From assembly GCF_000745955.1 (NCBI RefSeq), contig NZ_JQKH01000005.1, forward strand, positions 1 to 64,000: a stretch of DNA of 64,000 nucleotides. The letters are read 5' to 3'. Source of the DNA: Alysiella crassa DSM 2578. GTDB taxonomy: Bacteria > Pseudomonadota > Gammaproteobacteria > Burkholderiales > Neisseriaceae. Position 1 is the stretch's first letter. Each line of letters opens with the position of its first letter. Made by a program: the position numbers and the translations under genes. A model generated the notes under the pieces. That model did no database searches and was not told the origin of the DNA. It worked only from the letters and a program-made list of their open reading frames with translations. Shown piece by piece: positions 52,882 through 61,473 of this stretch.

Positions 52882-53468
52882 CAGTTTTTCTCCCGATTGT
52901 GTGCCACAGGGCAGCCTGAAACGTGGGGAATGCCCAATTTATCCCAGCCATCGTGTCCCATTTCGCGTAATAAATTCATATTGCGTTCAAAAATCACCGC
53001 AGGGTCGGGGAAGGCTTGGGCGGCTTTTTCTATGCTGTCTTCGCGGATAAGGTGTAGCGTGGGGTAGGGCGAGCGGTTGGTGTAATTGCTGATATCGTCT
53101 GCTTCCGTGCCGTCAAATTGAAATTCGGGGTGGAATGGGGCGATTTGTATCACGCCGTCTGCCTGATTATCTGTGATGGCGCGGTCGGCTAAATCCAGCA
53201 TATCATTAAATTGCAAAAAATCATCAAATAAATCAGGGTGAACCAGTAGCGTGGTTTCCAATTCTTCGGCTGGCGTGGTGAGCAATTTTTGCAATTCCGC
53301 GTCTATGTCTTCCAAAAACGCGTCCAAATGTTTGGCGTGGCTAACGGCAATGCGGATTTGTCCTTTCACATGCGGTGCTTTGGCAAATGGGCATAAATTT
53401 AAACCGATAACGGCTTTTTCTAACCAAATTTGTGTATTTTCAATGATTTCTTGGTCGGTGTGGGACAT
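52881..53468 (-). CDS. DUF1415 family protein
   Basis: 195 residues from the ATG at 53468; a GTG 4 codons upstream is possible. DUF1415 marks are IGLNLCPFAKAPHVKGQIRIAVSHA (about 20-44), TTLLVHPDLFDDFLQFNDML and IAPFHPEFQFDGTEADDISNYTNRSPYPTLHLIREDSI. The conserved Cys in NLCPFAK may be functional. It is cytoplasmic with unknown activity. It is coupled to the DUF454 gene and divergent from lptE across a spacer with an opposed DUS pair (53519-53556). Confidence 0.93.
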   Translation of the reverse strand: MSHTDQEIIENTQIWLEKAVIGLNLCPFAKAPHVKGQIRIAVSHAKHLDAFLEDIDAELQKLLTTPAEELETTLLVHPDLFDDFLQFNDMLDLADRAITDNQADGVIQIAPFHPEFQFDGTEADDISNYTNRSPYPTLHLIREDSIEKAAQAFPDPAVIFERNMNLLREMGHDGWDKLGIPHVSGCPVAHNREKN

Positions 53469-53615
53469 GATGATACTCACATTTGCAAAATATTCTTAAT
53501 TGTAACATTTTGGCGGTTTTTCAGGCAGCCTTTCAATCAAGGCAGCCTGAAAACCGCTTAACTCTTTTTAACCAAAATCCGCTATAATGCCAATTTTTGC
53601 CCTTGCCAAATTGCC

Positions 53616-54116
53616 ATGATAAACAAACTGTTTTTGACTTGTGCGCTGTTGTTATTGTCTGCTTGCGGCTTTAAACTCAAGGGCGCGTATCCGCACGACC
53701 ATTTGCCTGTACAACATTGGCAAGTGTCGGGTGGCGAATTGCAGCAGCCTTTGGAAACCGCATTAAACCGCGCTTTATCGTATCCCAAACCGTTTTCAGG
53801 CAGCCCTGAAGCGGAAATTCGCGTATTAGATGTGCAAATGCGTAATGATGTGTACACAATTACACGGGCGGCGCGAATCAATGAATATTTGCTTTCCATG
53901 CAAGTTACCGCGCAAGCCTTTCGTGATGGCAGGGCGTGGGGCGAACCGATAAAAGTGCATATTCGCCGCAATTTGCCATATTCCGATGGATTTGTTTTGG
54001 GTAAAATGGAAGAAGAATCAACCATTTGGCAAGAAATGCGCCAAGATGCCGCCAATCAAATTGTACGCCAATTGGGTTTTCTGCCATCTTATCCCAGCAC
54101 AACGGTGTTGCCATGA
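53616..54116 (+). CDS. lptE: LPS-assembly lipoprotein
   Basis: 166 residues. The lipoprotein signal LFLTCALLLLSACGF has Cys17; the following FKLKGAYPHDHLPVQHW is the LptE beginning. It plugs the LptD barrel at the outer membrane. The middle contains a DUS (FSGSPEAEIRV). The stop overlaps the holA start (ATGA at 54113), an arrangement common in beta- and gammaproteobacteria. Confidence 0.94.
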   Translation: MINKLFLTCALLLLSACGFKLKGAYPHDHLPVQHWQVSGGELQQPLETALNRALSYPKPFSGSPEAEIRVLDVQMRNDVYTITRAARINEYLLSMQVTAQAFRDGRAWGEPIKVHIRRNLPYSDGFVLGKMEEESTIWQEMRQDAANQIVRQLGFLPSYPSTTVLP

Positions 54117-55117
54117 ATTTGGATTTGAACCAATTATCAGGCAGCCTGAAAAGCGGTTTGCAGCCACTTTATGTTTTGCACGGCGAAGAAGAATTGCTGC
54201 GAATTGAAGTACTTGACCAATTACGCGCCGCCGCCAAACAGTATGGTTATTTAAAAGAAAGCCACATTGCCGATGGCGCGAATTTTGATTGGCATGAATT
54301 GGTGGCGCAGGCTGCCAGCGCAGGATTATTCGGCGATTTGAAATGGTTGGAAATTCACGTTCCCAACGGCAAAGTGGGCAAACAAGGCGGCGAAGTTTTG
54401 CAGCAATTCGCGGAACATCCGCCACAAGATACCGCCATCGTCATCGTCTTGCCTAAATTGGACAAGGCGCAAACGCAGAGTAAGTGGTTCAGCGCATTAG
54501 CAAAACACGGCACGGTGCTGGAAGCGAAAGCCGTTACCCCAGCCGCTTTGCCAGCGTGGATACGCGAGCGTTTGCAACGATATGGTTTGGACATTGAGCG
54601 TGAGGCTTTGGATTTATTTGCCGAACGCGTGGAAGGTAACTTATTGGCAGCAAAGCAAGAAATTGACAAATTGGCTTTGTTGTACCCATCGGGGCATTTG
54701 CTGACTTGGGCAGACGCGGAGGCGGCGGTGGCGAATGTGGCGCGATTTGACGTGTTTCAGCTTTCGGCGGCGTGGATGAGTGGTGATGGACGGCGCGTGG
54801 CACGTTTATTGGACGGTTTGGAAGCGGAAGGCGATGAACCTGTGTTGCTGGTGTGGGCGTTGGCGGAAGATATTCGCACGTTGATTCGGCTGACGGCGGC
54901 ATTGAAACAGGGCAAAACGGTGCAAGCGGTACGCAATGAATTGCGTTTGTGGGGCGACAAGCAAACGCTCGCACCCAAAGCGATTGCGCGAATTTCGCCC
55001 ACGCGTCTGATTGCCGCTTTGCAAGAATGCGCCAAAATTGACCGTCAAATCAAAGGTGCAGCAGATGGGGACGCGTGGACAAGTTTCAAACATTTGGCAA
55101 TGAGTTTGGCGGCGTGA
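54113..55117 (+). CDS. holA: DNA polymerase III delta subunit
   Basis: 334 residues from the ATG at 54113; the frame is open a further 29 codons into lptE. It loads the sliding clamp as part of the tau/gamma complex. Markers: PLYVLHGEEELLRIEVLDQLRAAAK, SLFGDLKWLEIHVPNGK-like region, ARFDVFQLSAAWMSGDGRRVARLLDGLEAEGDEPVLLVWALAEDIR and IDRQIKGAADGDAWTSFKHL. A DUS gives SGSLKSG near the start. Overlap with lptE implies translational coupling. Confidence 0.96.
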   Translation: MNLDLNQLSGSLKSGLQPLYVLHGEEELLRIEVLDQLRAAAKQYGYLKESHIADGANFDWHELVAQAASAGLFGDLKWLEIHVPNGKVGKQGGEVLQQFAEHPPQDTAIVIVLPKLDKAQTQSKWFSALAKHGTVLEAKAVTPAALPAWIRERLQRYGLDIEREALDLFAERVEGNLLAAKQEIDKLALLYPSGHLLTWADAEAAVANVARFDVFQLSAAWMSGDGRRVARLLDGLEAEGDEPVLLVWALAEDIRTLIRLTAALKQGKTVQAVRNELRLWGDKQTLAPKAIARISPTRLIAALQECAKIDRQIKGAADGDAWTSFKHLAMSLAA

Positions 55118-55190
55118 TGTTCAGGCTGCCTGAAATCTATTATTTCTCAAATCATTTTATTTTCACATAACTATCAAAGGATTACCTAAA

Positions 55191-55619
55191 ATGGACAGAA
55201 TACGAACCATCATAATTTGGATTGCAATGGCGGCATTTATTGCCATGATTGCCTATTTTTCGGGAGCGGATTGGTGGTTGGCGATTTTGATTGGCGTGTT
55301 GCTGGTGGCTTCAATTGTGGGCGGCGCAACATGGTTTATGTATCGCAAACAGAAAAAATTGGTGGACAGCGCAGCCAAATTCAATATTGATTTGAAAAAC
55401 GGCAAAATCAATCCCGCCGATTTGCGCCGCATGTATTTTAGCGGTGGTACTGCGCGGACAGACGCATTGTTTATTGCCAGTCGCGCCATGAATTGTTCGG
55501 TGCAGGAAGCAGAACGCCAATTGAGCGCAAAAATCACCAAGCAAACTGCGCAACAAGAAATGGCAAAAATGCAAAACCAATCCAGTGGTAAACAAAAACG
55601 CTGGGGCAAACCGCGTTAA
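55191..55619 (+). CDS. Uncharacterised two-TM membrane protein
   Basis: 142 residues: two membrane segments (about 7-25 and 29-50), then a basic cytoplasmic part with KFNIDLKNGKINPADLRRMYFSGGTARTDALFIASRAM and a polar Gln/Lys tail. AAAGGA precedes the ATG. It stands alone between holA and the convergent cca gene, with a strong DUS terminator at its end. No known family is recognised. Confidence 0.75.
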   Translation: MDRIRTIIIWIAMAAFIAMIAYFSGADWWLAILIGVLLVASIVGGATWFMYRKQKKLVDSAAKFNIDLKNGKINPADLRRMYFSGGTARTDALFIASRAMNCSVQEAERQLSAKITKQTAQQEMAKMQNQSSGKQKRWGKPR

Positions 55620-55636
55620 ATCTAGTGGTTTAAAAT

Positions 55637-55682
55637 AAAAATCTTCAGGCAGCCTGAAAAATTTAGGCAGCCTGAAGATTTT
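55637..55682. terminator. Bidirectional DUS-pair terminator
   Basis: AAAATCTTCAGGCAGCCT (55637-55654) and AGGCAGCCTGAAGATTTT (55665-55682) pair with only the central base mismatched, and a T-run follows. It lies between convergent genes and serves both. The match extends beyond the DUS by six bases on each side. Confidence 0.8.
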
Positions 55683-55695
55683 TTTATGATTTAAC

Positions 55696-56940
55696 TTAAT
55701 GATTTAAATTAAGAAAATCGTGCCAATTTTCCATCTCAGCGGCAATTGCATTGCTTCGCGCTCGGTCAATTTGTTCCGCAATCACTTTGGGTTTATCGGC
55801 AAATTGCTTGGCGATGTCCGCCGTGTTCACCGACATCGCCGCCGCCAACATCGCCAACAAATAGTCGCGTTGCGGATAAGCCGCCGTTTCGCGCCCCAAA
55901 CGCCCCTGCATATCCGCCACGCACACATTTAAGGCAGCCTGAAAGCGTTCTGGGCGGCGAATTGCGTCCACTTCTTTTAATAAATTCAATATTTTGGCTG
56001 GTTTTTTGGTTTTGCCAATTTGGTGAATGCGAATGTGAAATTGGCACACCAATTCTGCCAATTCCGCACAATTTTTCGGCACACGCCAACGCGCATTCAC
56101 GGCGCGGACGGGGGTTATGCCACGTTCATCATGCCCGATGTGTTTGGGTAAAATATCTTTTGGGGTCAATGCTTTGCCTAAATCATGCACCAATGCGGCA
56201 TAGCGTTCGGGCAGCCTGAAATTCAAATCCGCCGCTCTTTGCAGCACCAATAAAGTGTGTTCGCCCGAACAAATTTCGGGGTGAAATTCCGCCCGTTGCG
56301 GCACGCCAAATAGCACGTCCACTTCGGGCAATAATACGTGTAATGCGCCACATTCTCTTAATATTTCAATCATTTGGCGTGGATTGTGTTCCATTAAACC
56401 TTTGGCAAATTCCTGCCACACGCGCTCGGCGACCAAAGCGTCCACTTCGCCCGCCGCCACCATATCGCGCATCAACTGCATGGTTTCGGGTGCAACGGTG
56501 AAACCGTATCGCGCCGCAAATCGTGCGGTACGCAAAATCCGCACAGGGTCTTCGGCGAATGCGGGGGAAACGTGGCGTAAGATTTTGTTTTGTAAATCAG
56601 ATTGTCCGTGAAAGGGGTCTATCAGATTGCCTTGCTCGTCTTGCGCCATGGCGTTGATGGTTAAATCGCGGCGCAGCAAATCTTGTTCCAAAGTAACCGA
56701 TTTGTCGGCGTGAAAGGCAAATCCTGCATAGCCTTTGCCTGTTTTGCGTTCGGTGCGGGCGAGCGCGTATTCTTCGTGGGTGGTCGGGTGCAAAAAAACG
56801 GGGAAATCTTTGCCGACTGGCTGGAAACCTTGTTGCAATAAATGGTCTGCGTCCGTGCCGACCACCACCCAATCGCGGTCTTTCACTTCTAAACCAAGTA
56901 AGCGGTCGCGGACTGCGCCGCCGACTAAATAGATTTGCAT
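55696..56940 (-). CDS. cca: CCA tRNA nucleotidyltransferase
   Basis: Adds or repairs the 3' CCA of tRNA. 414 residues, class II type. N-terminal GGAVRDRLLGLEVKDRDWVVVG (residues 7-28), then RRDLTINAMA, DPVRILRTARFAARYGF, and an HD domain (YAALVHDLGKALTP, about 251-264) with phosphatase/phosphodiesterase potential as in E. coli Cca. AAGAGAA precedes the ATG. A DUS is translated as FRLPERY. Followed by a shared terminator. Confidence 0.97.
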   Translation of the reverse strand: MQIYLVGGAVRDRLLGLEVKDRDWVVVGTDADHLLQQGFQPVGKDFPVFLHPTTHEEYALARTERKTGKGYAGFAFHADKSVTLEQDLLRRDLTINAMAQDEQGNLIDPFHGQSDLQNKILRHVSPAFAEDPVRILRTARFAARYGFTVAPETMQLMRDMVAAGEVDALVAERVWQEFAKGLMEHNPRQMIEILRECGALHVLLPEVDVLFGVPQRAEFHPEICSGEHTLLVLQRAADLNFRLPERYAALVHDLGKALTPKDILPKHIGHDERGITPVRAVNARWRVPKNCAELAELVCQFHIRIHQIGKTKKPAKILNLLKEVDAIRRPERFQAALNVCVADMQGRLGRETAAYPQRDYLLAMLAAAMSVNTADIAKQFADKPKVIAEQIDRARSNAIAAEMENWHDFLNLNH

Positions 56941-56989
56941 AATGTATTCTCTTGATTAAATTGTTTTTTTATTTGAAATTGTAGAATCA

Positions 56990-57068
56990 TGTAGGGTGTG
57001 CTGTGCGCACCAAACACACCACAATATTTAAATAATTCAACCATTTGGTGCGCACGGCGCACCCTACA
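56990..57068. repeat. GTAGGGTGTG palindrome
   Basis: TGTAGGGTGTGCTGTGCGC at the left and GCGCACGGCGCACCCTACA at the right enclose an AT-rich centre (CACAATATTTAAATAATTCA) shared with the cores at 9650, 25785 and 40416. The DUS arms are missing here. It lies between cca and pqiA. Confidence 0.7.
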
Positions 57069-57104
57069 AAAAAATGCGGTGTGCTGAAATGTGAAATAAA
57101 TTTT

Positions 57105-58421
57105 TCAGGCTGCCTGATTATTTGGGTGTTTTTCCTGTGCTTCTTTCCAATCCCAAATCAAGCGCATATCAAAAAAATATGCCGACCACATGGTCAAAAT
57201 CACCACCACGCAAAAATAAAACGCTGCAGGGCCGGGGGTAACACGCGCCACAGGGGTGTGAAACGCGGTCATCAAAATAATAATCACAAAAATATCAATC
57301 ATAGACCACCGCCCCACCGCTTCAGTCAGCCGATATTGCAGCGATAATTTTTCCACCGCCATCACAGGGCGCACCGCCGCACTCCACAACAACACCGCCA
57401 TAGAGAGAATTTTCAAACTCGGCACCAGCACACTCGCGCTGAAAATAATCGTGGCAATCAAACGGTCGCCGTCATGCCACATATAAATAATGCCGCTCAT
57501 AATGGTGCTAATCATTTTCTCGGTCGGGTCGGCGGAAATCATAATGGGCAACACATTCGCTGGAATGTAGAGTAGGGTGGCTGCCAGCAAAAAGCAAAAT
57601 GAAATCCACAGGCTACGCGGTCGGCGGTCAAATAATTGTGAGCCACACACATCGCAATTTGCCAAAGTTTTCGGGCGAAAATACAGGCAGCGTGTGCAGC
57701 AAATATGCTGTTCATCGGCAGCCTGAAATAGGGTGTGGTTTTCATGGCGGTGAATTTGGTAATACACCCAATGAATCGGCACAGCGTTGGCGGTACGCAA
57801 CAGCAATAAAGCCAACGCAGGCATCAGCCAAAACGCCGCTCCCCATGTTACCTGCGACACGCTGCTCATTTTAATGTCGGCAACCAGTGCAGACACAAAA
57901 AACACGTCCACCATAATCCATTGATTCAGCCGCGTTAAAAGCCGCGTAACGCGCAATAAATACGGAAAAGGCGTGTCGGACACCAGCGAGCCATACACAT
58001 AAATCGCCATCAATAAAAACAAAACAGGTGTACCAAATGTCAGTAAAAACAAAACACTACTTAAAAAACTATAATCCTGCGACATCAGCGACACCACCAT
58101 TTCAGGCAGCGTGAGCCGCGTGTAAATTCCGCCAATAATCACAGTCGCAAAAGTTTGGCTATACACCAAAGCCACCAAAATCAACGCCGCAATCGCACAA
58201 GCAAACGGTAATTGAAACGCCCGACTTTCAATCCGCACCAGCGTATGCCCACAACGCGGACAGGCACATTCCTGCCCCTGCCGCGTTTTCGGCAACGCCA
58301 CGCGCAAACCGCATTCTGGGCAATCCACCGTGTGGGCAGGCAAGGTCGCGCTGGGCAAATACCATTGCAGCCAGCGTTGATTGGCATAATCTTGAATAAT
58401 TTGACGAAAGCGCATGGACAT
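57105..58421 (-). CDS. pqiA: Paraquat-inducible protein A family membrane protein
   Basis: 438 residues, with two PqiA halves of about four membrane segments each. Each half is preceded by a zinc ribbon: CPECGLRVALP...CPRCGH (about 34-60) and CCTRCLYFRPK...CDVCG (about 240-265). PqiA works with MCE proteins (PqiB) in lipid transport across the envelope, but no MCE gene is near. The first residues MSMRFRQII allow an alternative ATG two codons later. A DUS element separates it from wzc. Confidence 0.92.
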   Translation of the reverse strand: MSMRFRQIIQDYANQRWLQWYLPSATLPAHTVDCPECGLRVALPKTRQGQECACPRCGHTLVRIESRAFQLPFACAIAALILVALVYSQTFATVIIGGIYTRLTLPEMVVSLMSQDYSFLSSVLFLLTFGTPVLFLLMAIYVYGSLVSDTPFPYLLRVTRLLTRLNQWIMVDVFFVSALVADIKMSSVSQVTWGAAFWLMPALALLLLRTANAVPIHWVYYQIHRHENHTLFQAADEQHICCTRCLYFRPKTLANCDVCGSQLFDRRPRSLWISFCFLLAATLLYIPANVLPIMISADPTEKMISTIMSGIIYMWHDGDRLIATIIFSASVLVPSLKILSMAVLLWSAAVRPVMAVEKLSLQYRLTEAVGRWSMIDIFVIIILMTAFHTPVARVTPGPAAFYFCVVVILTMWSAYFFDMRLIWDWKEAQEKHPNNQAA

Positions 58422-58461
58422 GATTTGGGGTTAAACAAGTCTGTGATTATACTTAAAAAAT

Positions 58462-58501
58462 AGGCAGCCTGAAAACGGGGGTTCCCTTTTTCAGGCTGCC
58501 T
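58462..58501 (-). terminator. DUS-pair terminator after wzc
   Basis: AGGCAGCCTGAAAA (58462-58475) pairs with TTTTCAGGCTGCCT (58488-58501), a perfect 14-bp stem with 12-nt loop. On the minus strand it lies after the wzc stop (58527) and before pqiA. Confidence 0.8.
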
Positions 58502-58526
58502 GAAGATTGAATGATTCCATTATGAT

Positions 58527-60701
58527 TTACGATTTTGCGCCATATTTGGCATATTTATCATAATAACCATAATAATTTTTCGCCGTGCGTTCCACGCCAT
58601 TCAAAATCACGCCGTCAATGTTGACATTATTGACCGCAAAACGTGAGATACAATGGTCTAATTCACGCACATCGGTTTGCCCAAAGCGGCTAATCAACAA
58701 TGCTGTACCCGCATATTGCGCCATTACCGCCGCGTCCGTTACCACCAAAACAGGCGGCGTGTCCAAAATCACATGGTCGTAATGATGATTTGCCCAATCC
58801 AAAAATTGCGATAAGTGATTGTTCAACAATAATTCAGATGGATTTTTAGGGGTATTTGAACCTATGCCCATAAATTCCAAACCATCAATGGCGGTTTTTT
58901 GAATAAATTCATTGAATTGTTTGGGTAATTTGTTTAATTGCAACACATCGGCAAAACCTGCCACTTTTTCAGGCTGCCCCAATAAAGTATGCAAATAACC
59001 CTTACGCATATCGCCATCAATCAGCAACACTTTACGCCCAGCTTGTGCCATCAATACCGCCAAATTTGCCGATACAAACGATTTGCCCACTTCAGGCGTG
59101 GCACCCGAAATCAGCACCACTTTATTGTCCTGCCCCATAGAGCGGAAATGCAGATTGGTTCGCAAGGCACGTAAGGCTTCAATAGATGGGTCGGTAGGGT
59201 CTTGAATCACCAATAGGCTGTTGGCACGTGCATTTTTATTTTTACGGATTTTGCGGAACATGGTATCGCGTTTGTATTGCACTTCCGACAAAGGAATGGT
59301 GCTCAACACGTCCAAACCCAAAGCCGATATTTCTTCTTCTGAAGAAATGCCTTTTTTCAACAAAGACTTGAGTAAATAATAGCCAGCCGACACAAATAAA
59401 CCCAATATACTCGCCAACGCCACAATAATGGCTTTTTTGGGTTTAATTGGTTTTTCTGCAGTCATTGCGCTGTCAATCAGGCGCACATTACCCTGTGAAC
59501 TGGCACTCAAAATACTCAATTCTTGGCGTTTATTCAATAATTGTACATAAATAGCTTGGTTGATTTCCACATCACGAGTCAGGCGAATAATCTCCTGTTG
59601 CGTTTGTGGCATTTTGGAAATGCTGGTGTTCAAGCGCAATTTGGCTTGTTCCAGCACTTTCATTTTTTCTTCCAATGCTTTAAATGCAGGGTGTTCATTG
59701 GTGTACACTTCAGACAAGGCGGATTTTTCTGTACGCAAATCTACCATTTGCATTTCAATTTTGTTCAAACTTTCCAATGTGCCGCGTGCTTCAGATGGCA
59801 CATCTAGAGAACCACTGCGTGAGCGATACACATTTAACTGGTTTTCCGCATCGCGCAATTTGTCTTCCAAAACAGGCAATTCTTCATTGATGAATTTCAA
59901 ACCGCTGGTCGCAGTTTGCACATCTTTATTGCGGTTGTGTTCGGTGTAATTGGCGATAATGCGGTTGAGTGTGTTTTGAATGGCAATCGGGTCAGTACCT
60001 GTCATGCTCAAACCCAAAATTGGCACATTTTTGCCTTTGGCAGCAACCGATAGATTTTTACGCACTCGTTCAATCGCTGCCAATTGGGTAAAACGCGTAA
60101 TCGTAAATTCTTGTCCAAATGGCGCAACCATTTTATTGACAATAATGCGTGTATTTTGATTACCCAATTGCAAATGTTTGCCAACTATACCCGTATAAGT
60201 TTGCTCATCGGGCGTGATGATTTTGTATTCTCTTTCGCCTAAAGCAATCAATTTAAACGGTTTATTTAAAGACAATACATCGACATGAAACTCGCCAATG
60301 GTTAATTCAGGCTGCACATCACTTTGGGATAATAATTTGTCCCAACGATGTTCTACAGGTTTAATCACCAAATCCAAACCTAAATCATTGACTGATTTCC
60401 CCAAAATCAAGCGCGATTTAATCAATTCAATTTCAGTGTCGGTAGGTGTGGTTTGCGTACCGCCTATTAAATCAGACAATTCACCCAATACTTGGTTTTT
60501 GGTGCCTGTGATTTCTAACATGGCATCGGCTTGGTAAATGGGGGTGCTAGTTAGGGCGTAAATCACCCCAATACATGTACACAAGGCGGTGAAAAAGCCA
60601 ATACGCCATTTGTAAAACCACAGCGTGCTGCCTAATTGCGCTAAATCAATTTCATCATCACCGACAGTTTGGTGGGAAGTGGGTTGGATATTTGGAGACA
60701 T
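58527..60701 (-). CDS. wzc: Polysaccharide co-polymerase / tyrosine autokinase
   Basis: 724 residues. The Wzz domain lies between two membrane segments (about 30-50 and 430-450), with coiled coil around 270-385. The cytoplasmic BY-kinase domain has ISGATPEVGKSFVSANLAVLMAQAG (Walker A, about 534), LLIDGDMRKG (Walker A') and VILDTPPVL (Walker B). The tail has a Tyr cluster (NYYGYYDKYAKYG) for autophosphorylation. It controls chain length and export of capsule or exopolysaccharide with Wza, and is dephosphorylated by Wzb upstream. No sugar-synthesis genes lie next to it. Confidence 0.95.
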   Translation of the reverse strand: MSPNIQPTSHQTVGDDEIDLAQLGSTLWFYKWRIGFFTALCTCIGVIYALTSTPIYQADAMLEITGTKNQVLGELSDLIGGTQTTPTDTEIELIKSRLILGKSVNDLGLDLVIKPVEHRWDKLLSQSDVQPELTIGEFHVDVLSLNKPFKLIALGEREYKIITPDEQTYTGIVGKHLQLGNQNTRIIVNKMVAPFGQEFTITRFTQLAAIERVRKNLSVAAKGKNVPILGLSMTGTDPIAIQNTLNRIIANYTEHNRNKDVQTATSGLKFINEELPVLEDKLRDAENQLNVYRSRSGSLDVPSEARGTLESLNKIEMQMVDLRTEKSALSEVYTNEHPAFKALEEKMKVLEQAKLRLNTSISKMPQTQQEIIRLTRDVEINQAIYVQLLNKRQELSILSASSQGNVRLIDSAMTAEKPIKPKKAIIVALASILGLFVSAGYYLLKSLLKKGISSEEEISALGLDVLSTIPLSEVQYKRDTMFRKIRKNKNARANSLLVIQDPTDPSIEALRALRTNLHFRSMGQDNKVVLISGATPEVGKSFVSANLAVLMAQAGRKVLLIDGDMRKGYLHTLLGQPEKVAGFADVLQLNKLPKQFNEFIQKTAIDGLEFMGIGSNTPKNPSELLLNNHLSQFLDWANHHYDHVILDTPPVLVVTDAAVMAQYAGTALLISRFGQTDVRELDHCISRFAVNNVNIDGVILNGVERTAKNYYGYYDKYAKYGAKS

Positions 60702-60746
60702 GGTTTCTTTATTTCAATCAATGGGTTTTATTTTAGTAGTAGGGCA

Positions 60747-60779
60747 TTCAGGCTGCCTTATGTTTTCAGGCAGCCTGAA
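60747..60779. terminator. DUS-pair hairpin between wzb and wzc
   Basis: TTCAGGCTGCCT (60747-60758) pairs with AGGCAGCCTGAA (60768-60779). It lies within the wza-wzb-wzc series and may dampen wzc transcription relative to wzb. Confidence 0.55.
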
Positions 60780-60788
60780 AATATATTT

Positions 60789-61232
60789 TTATGCTTGTTT
60801 TAATTTTTCTGCCCATAAATCGGCTGCTTGTTTCAATTGAGTATAGACGATTTGGAACATCTCATCGCTTTGGCGGTAGGGGTCGGCAATATCGCGGCGA
60901 CCTTGTGGCAACCATTGTCCAAACAACATGGTTTTGCTACGCGCCGATGGGGAAATTTTGCTGACCGCGTCAATATGTCCTTGTTCCATTACCAAAATCA
61001 AATCGTATTGCGCGGCGATTTCGGGCGTGAGTTGTCGGGCAATGTGCGGCGACAAATCCACGCCGTGTTGTTGTGCTACGGCTTGGGCTTGCGGGTCGGC
61101 GGGTTTATCCACCAAAGCTCCCACGCCAGCCGAAGCAATTTCGTGTTTGGGCAAACGCTGTTTCAGCAAATATTCTCCTGTGGGTGAACGACAAATATTA
61201 CCCACACACACAACCAAAACTTTGTTAAACAT
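60789..61232 (-). CDS. wzb: Low-molecular-weight protein tyrosine phosphatase
   Basis: 147 residues. The P-loop CVGNICRSP (Cys9, Arg15) and the acid loop DIADPYRQS (about 118) are intact. It removes phosphate from the tyrosine tail of Wzc. AGGA is well placed before the ATG. It lies between wza (upstream, minus strand) and wzc (downstream), the order used for capsule and exopolysaccharide export. Confidence 0.95.
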   Translation of the reverse strand: MFNKVLVVCVGNICRSPTGEYLLKQRLPKHEIASAGVGALVDKPADPQAQAVAQQHGVDLSPHIARQLTPEIAAQYDLILVMEQGHIDAVSKISPSARSKTMLFGQWLPQGRRDIADPYRQSDEMFQIVYTQLKQAADLWAEKLKQA

Positions 61233-61253
61233 ATTATTTCTTCCTAAATTTTA

Positions 61254-61464
61254 TTTTCAGGCTGCCTTTTATTACCCTACAAATTTTTGCTTGCCCCTCA
61301 CCTGCTCCCTCTCCTTTGGGAGAGGGAAAAGCAGGCACTGTGCCACGATTTTCCCCTCTCCCCAGCCCTCTCCCAAAGGAGAGGGAGTAGATGGTAGTAT
61401 TTCAACGATTAACGATTGTGGGCAATATTTTATTTTTGTAGGGTAGTGAAAGGCTGCCTGAAAA
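61254..61464. repeat. DUS-capped repeat with CCCTCTCC core
   Basis: DUS-bearing ends with inverted arms TTTTATTACCCTACAAA and TTTGTAGGGTAGTGAAA enclose two inverted blocks: CCTGCTCCCTCTCC with its GGGAGAGGG partner, and CCCTCTCC with GGAGAGGGAG. It resembles the element at 18753 but with changed arms. It lies between wza and wzb. Confidence 0.65.
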
Positions 61465-61473
61465 ATATTCAAT

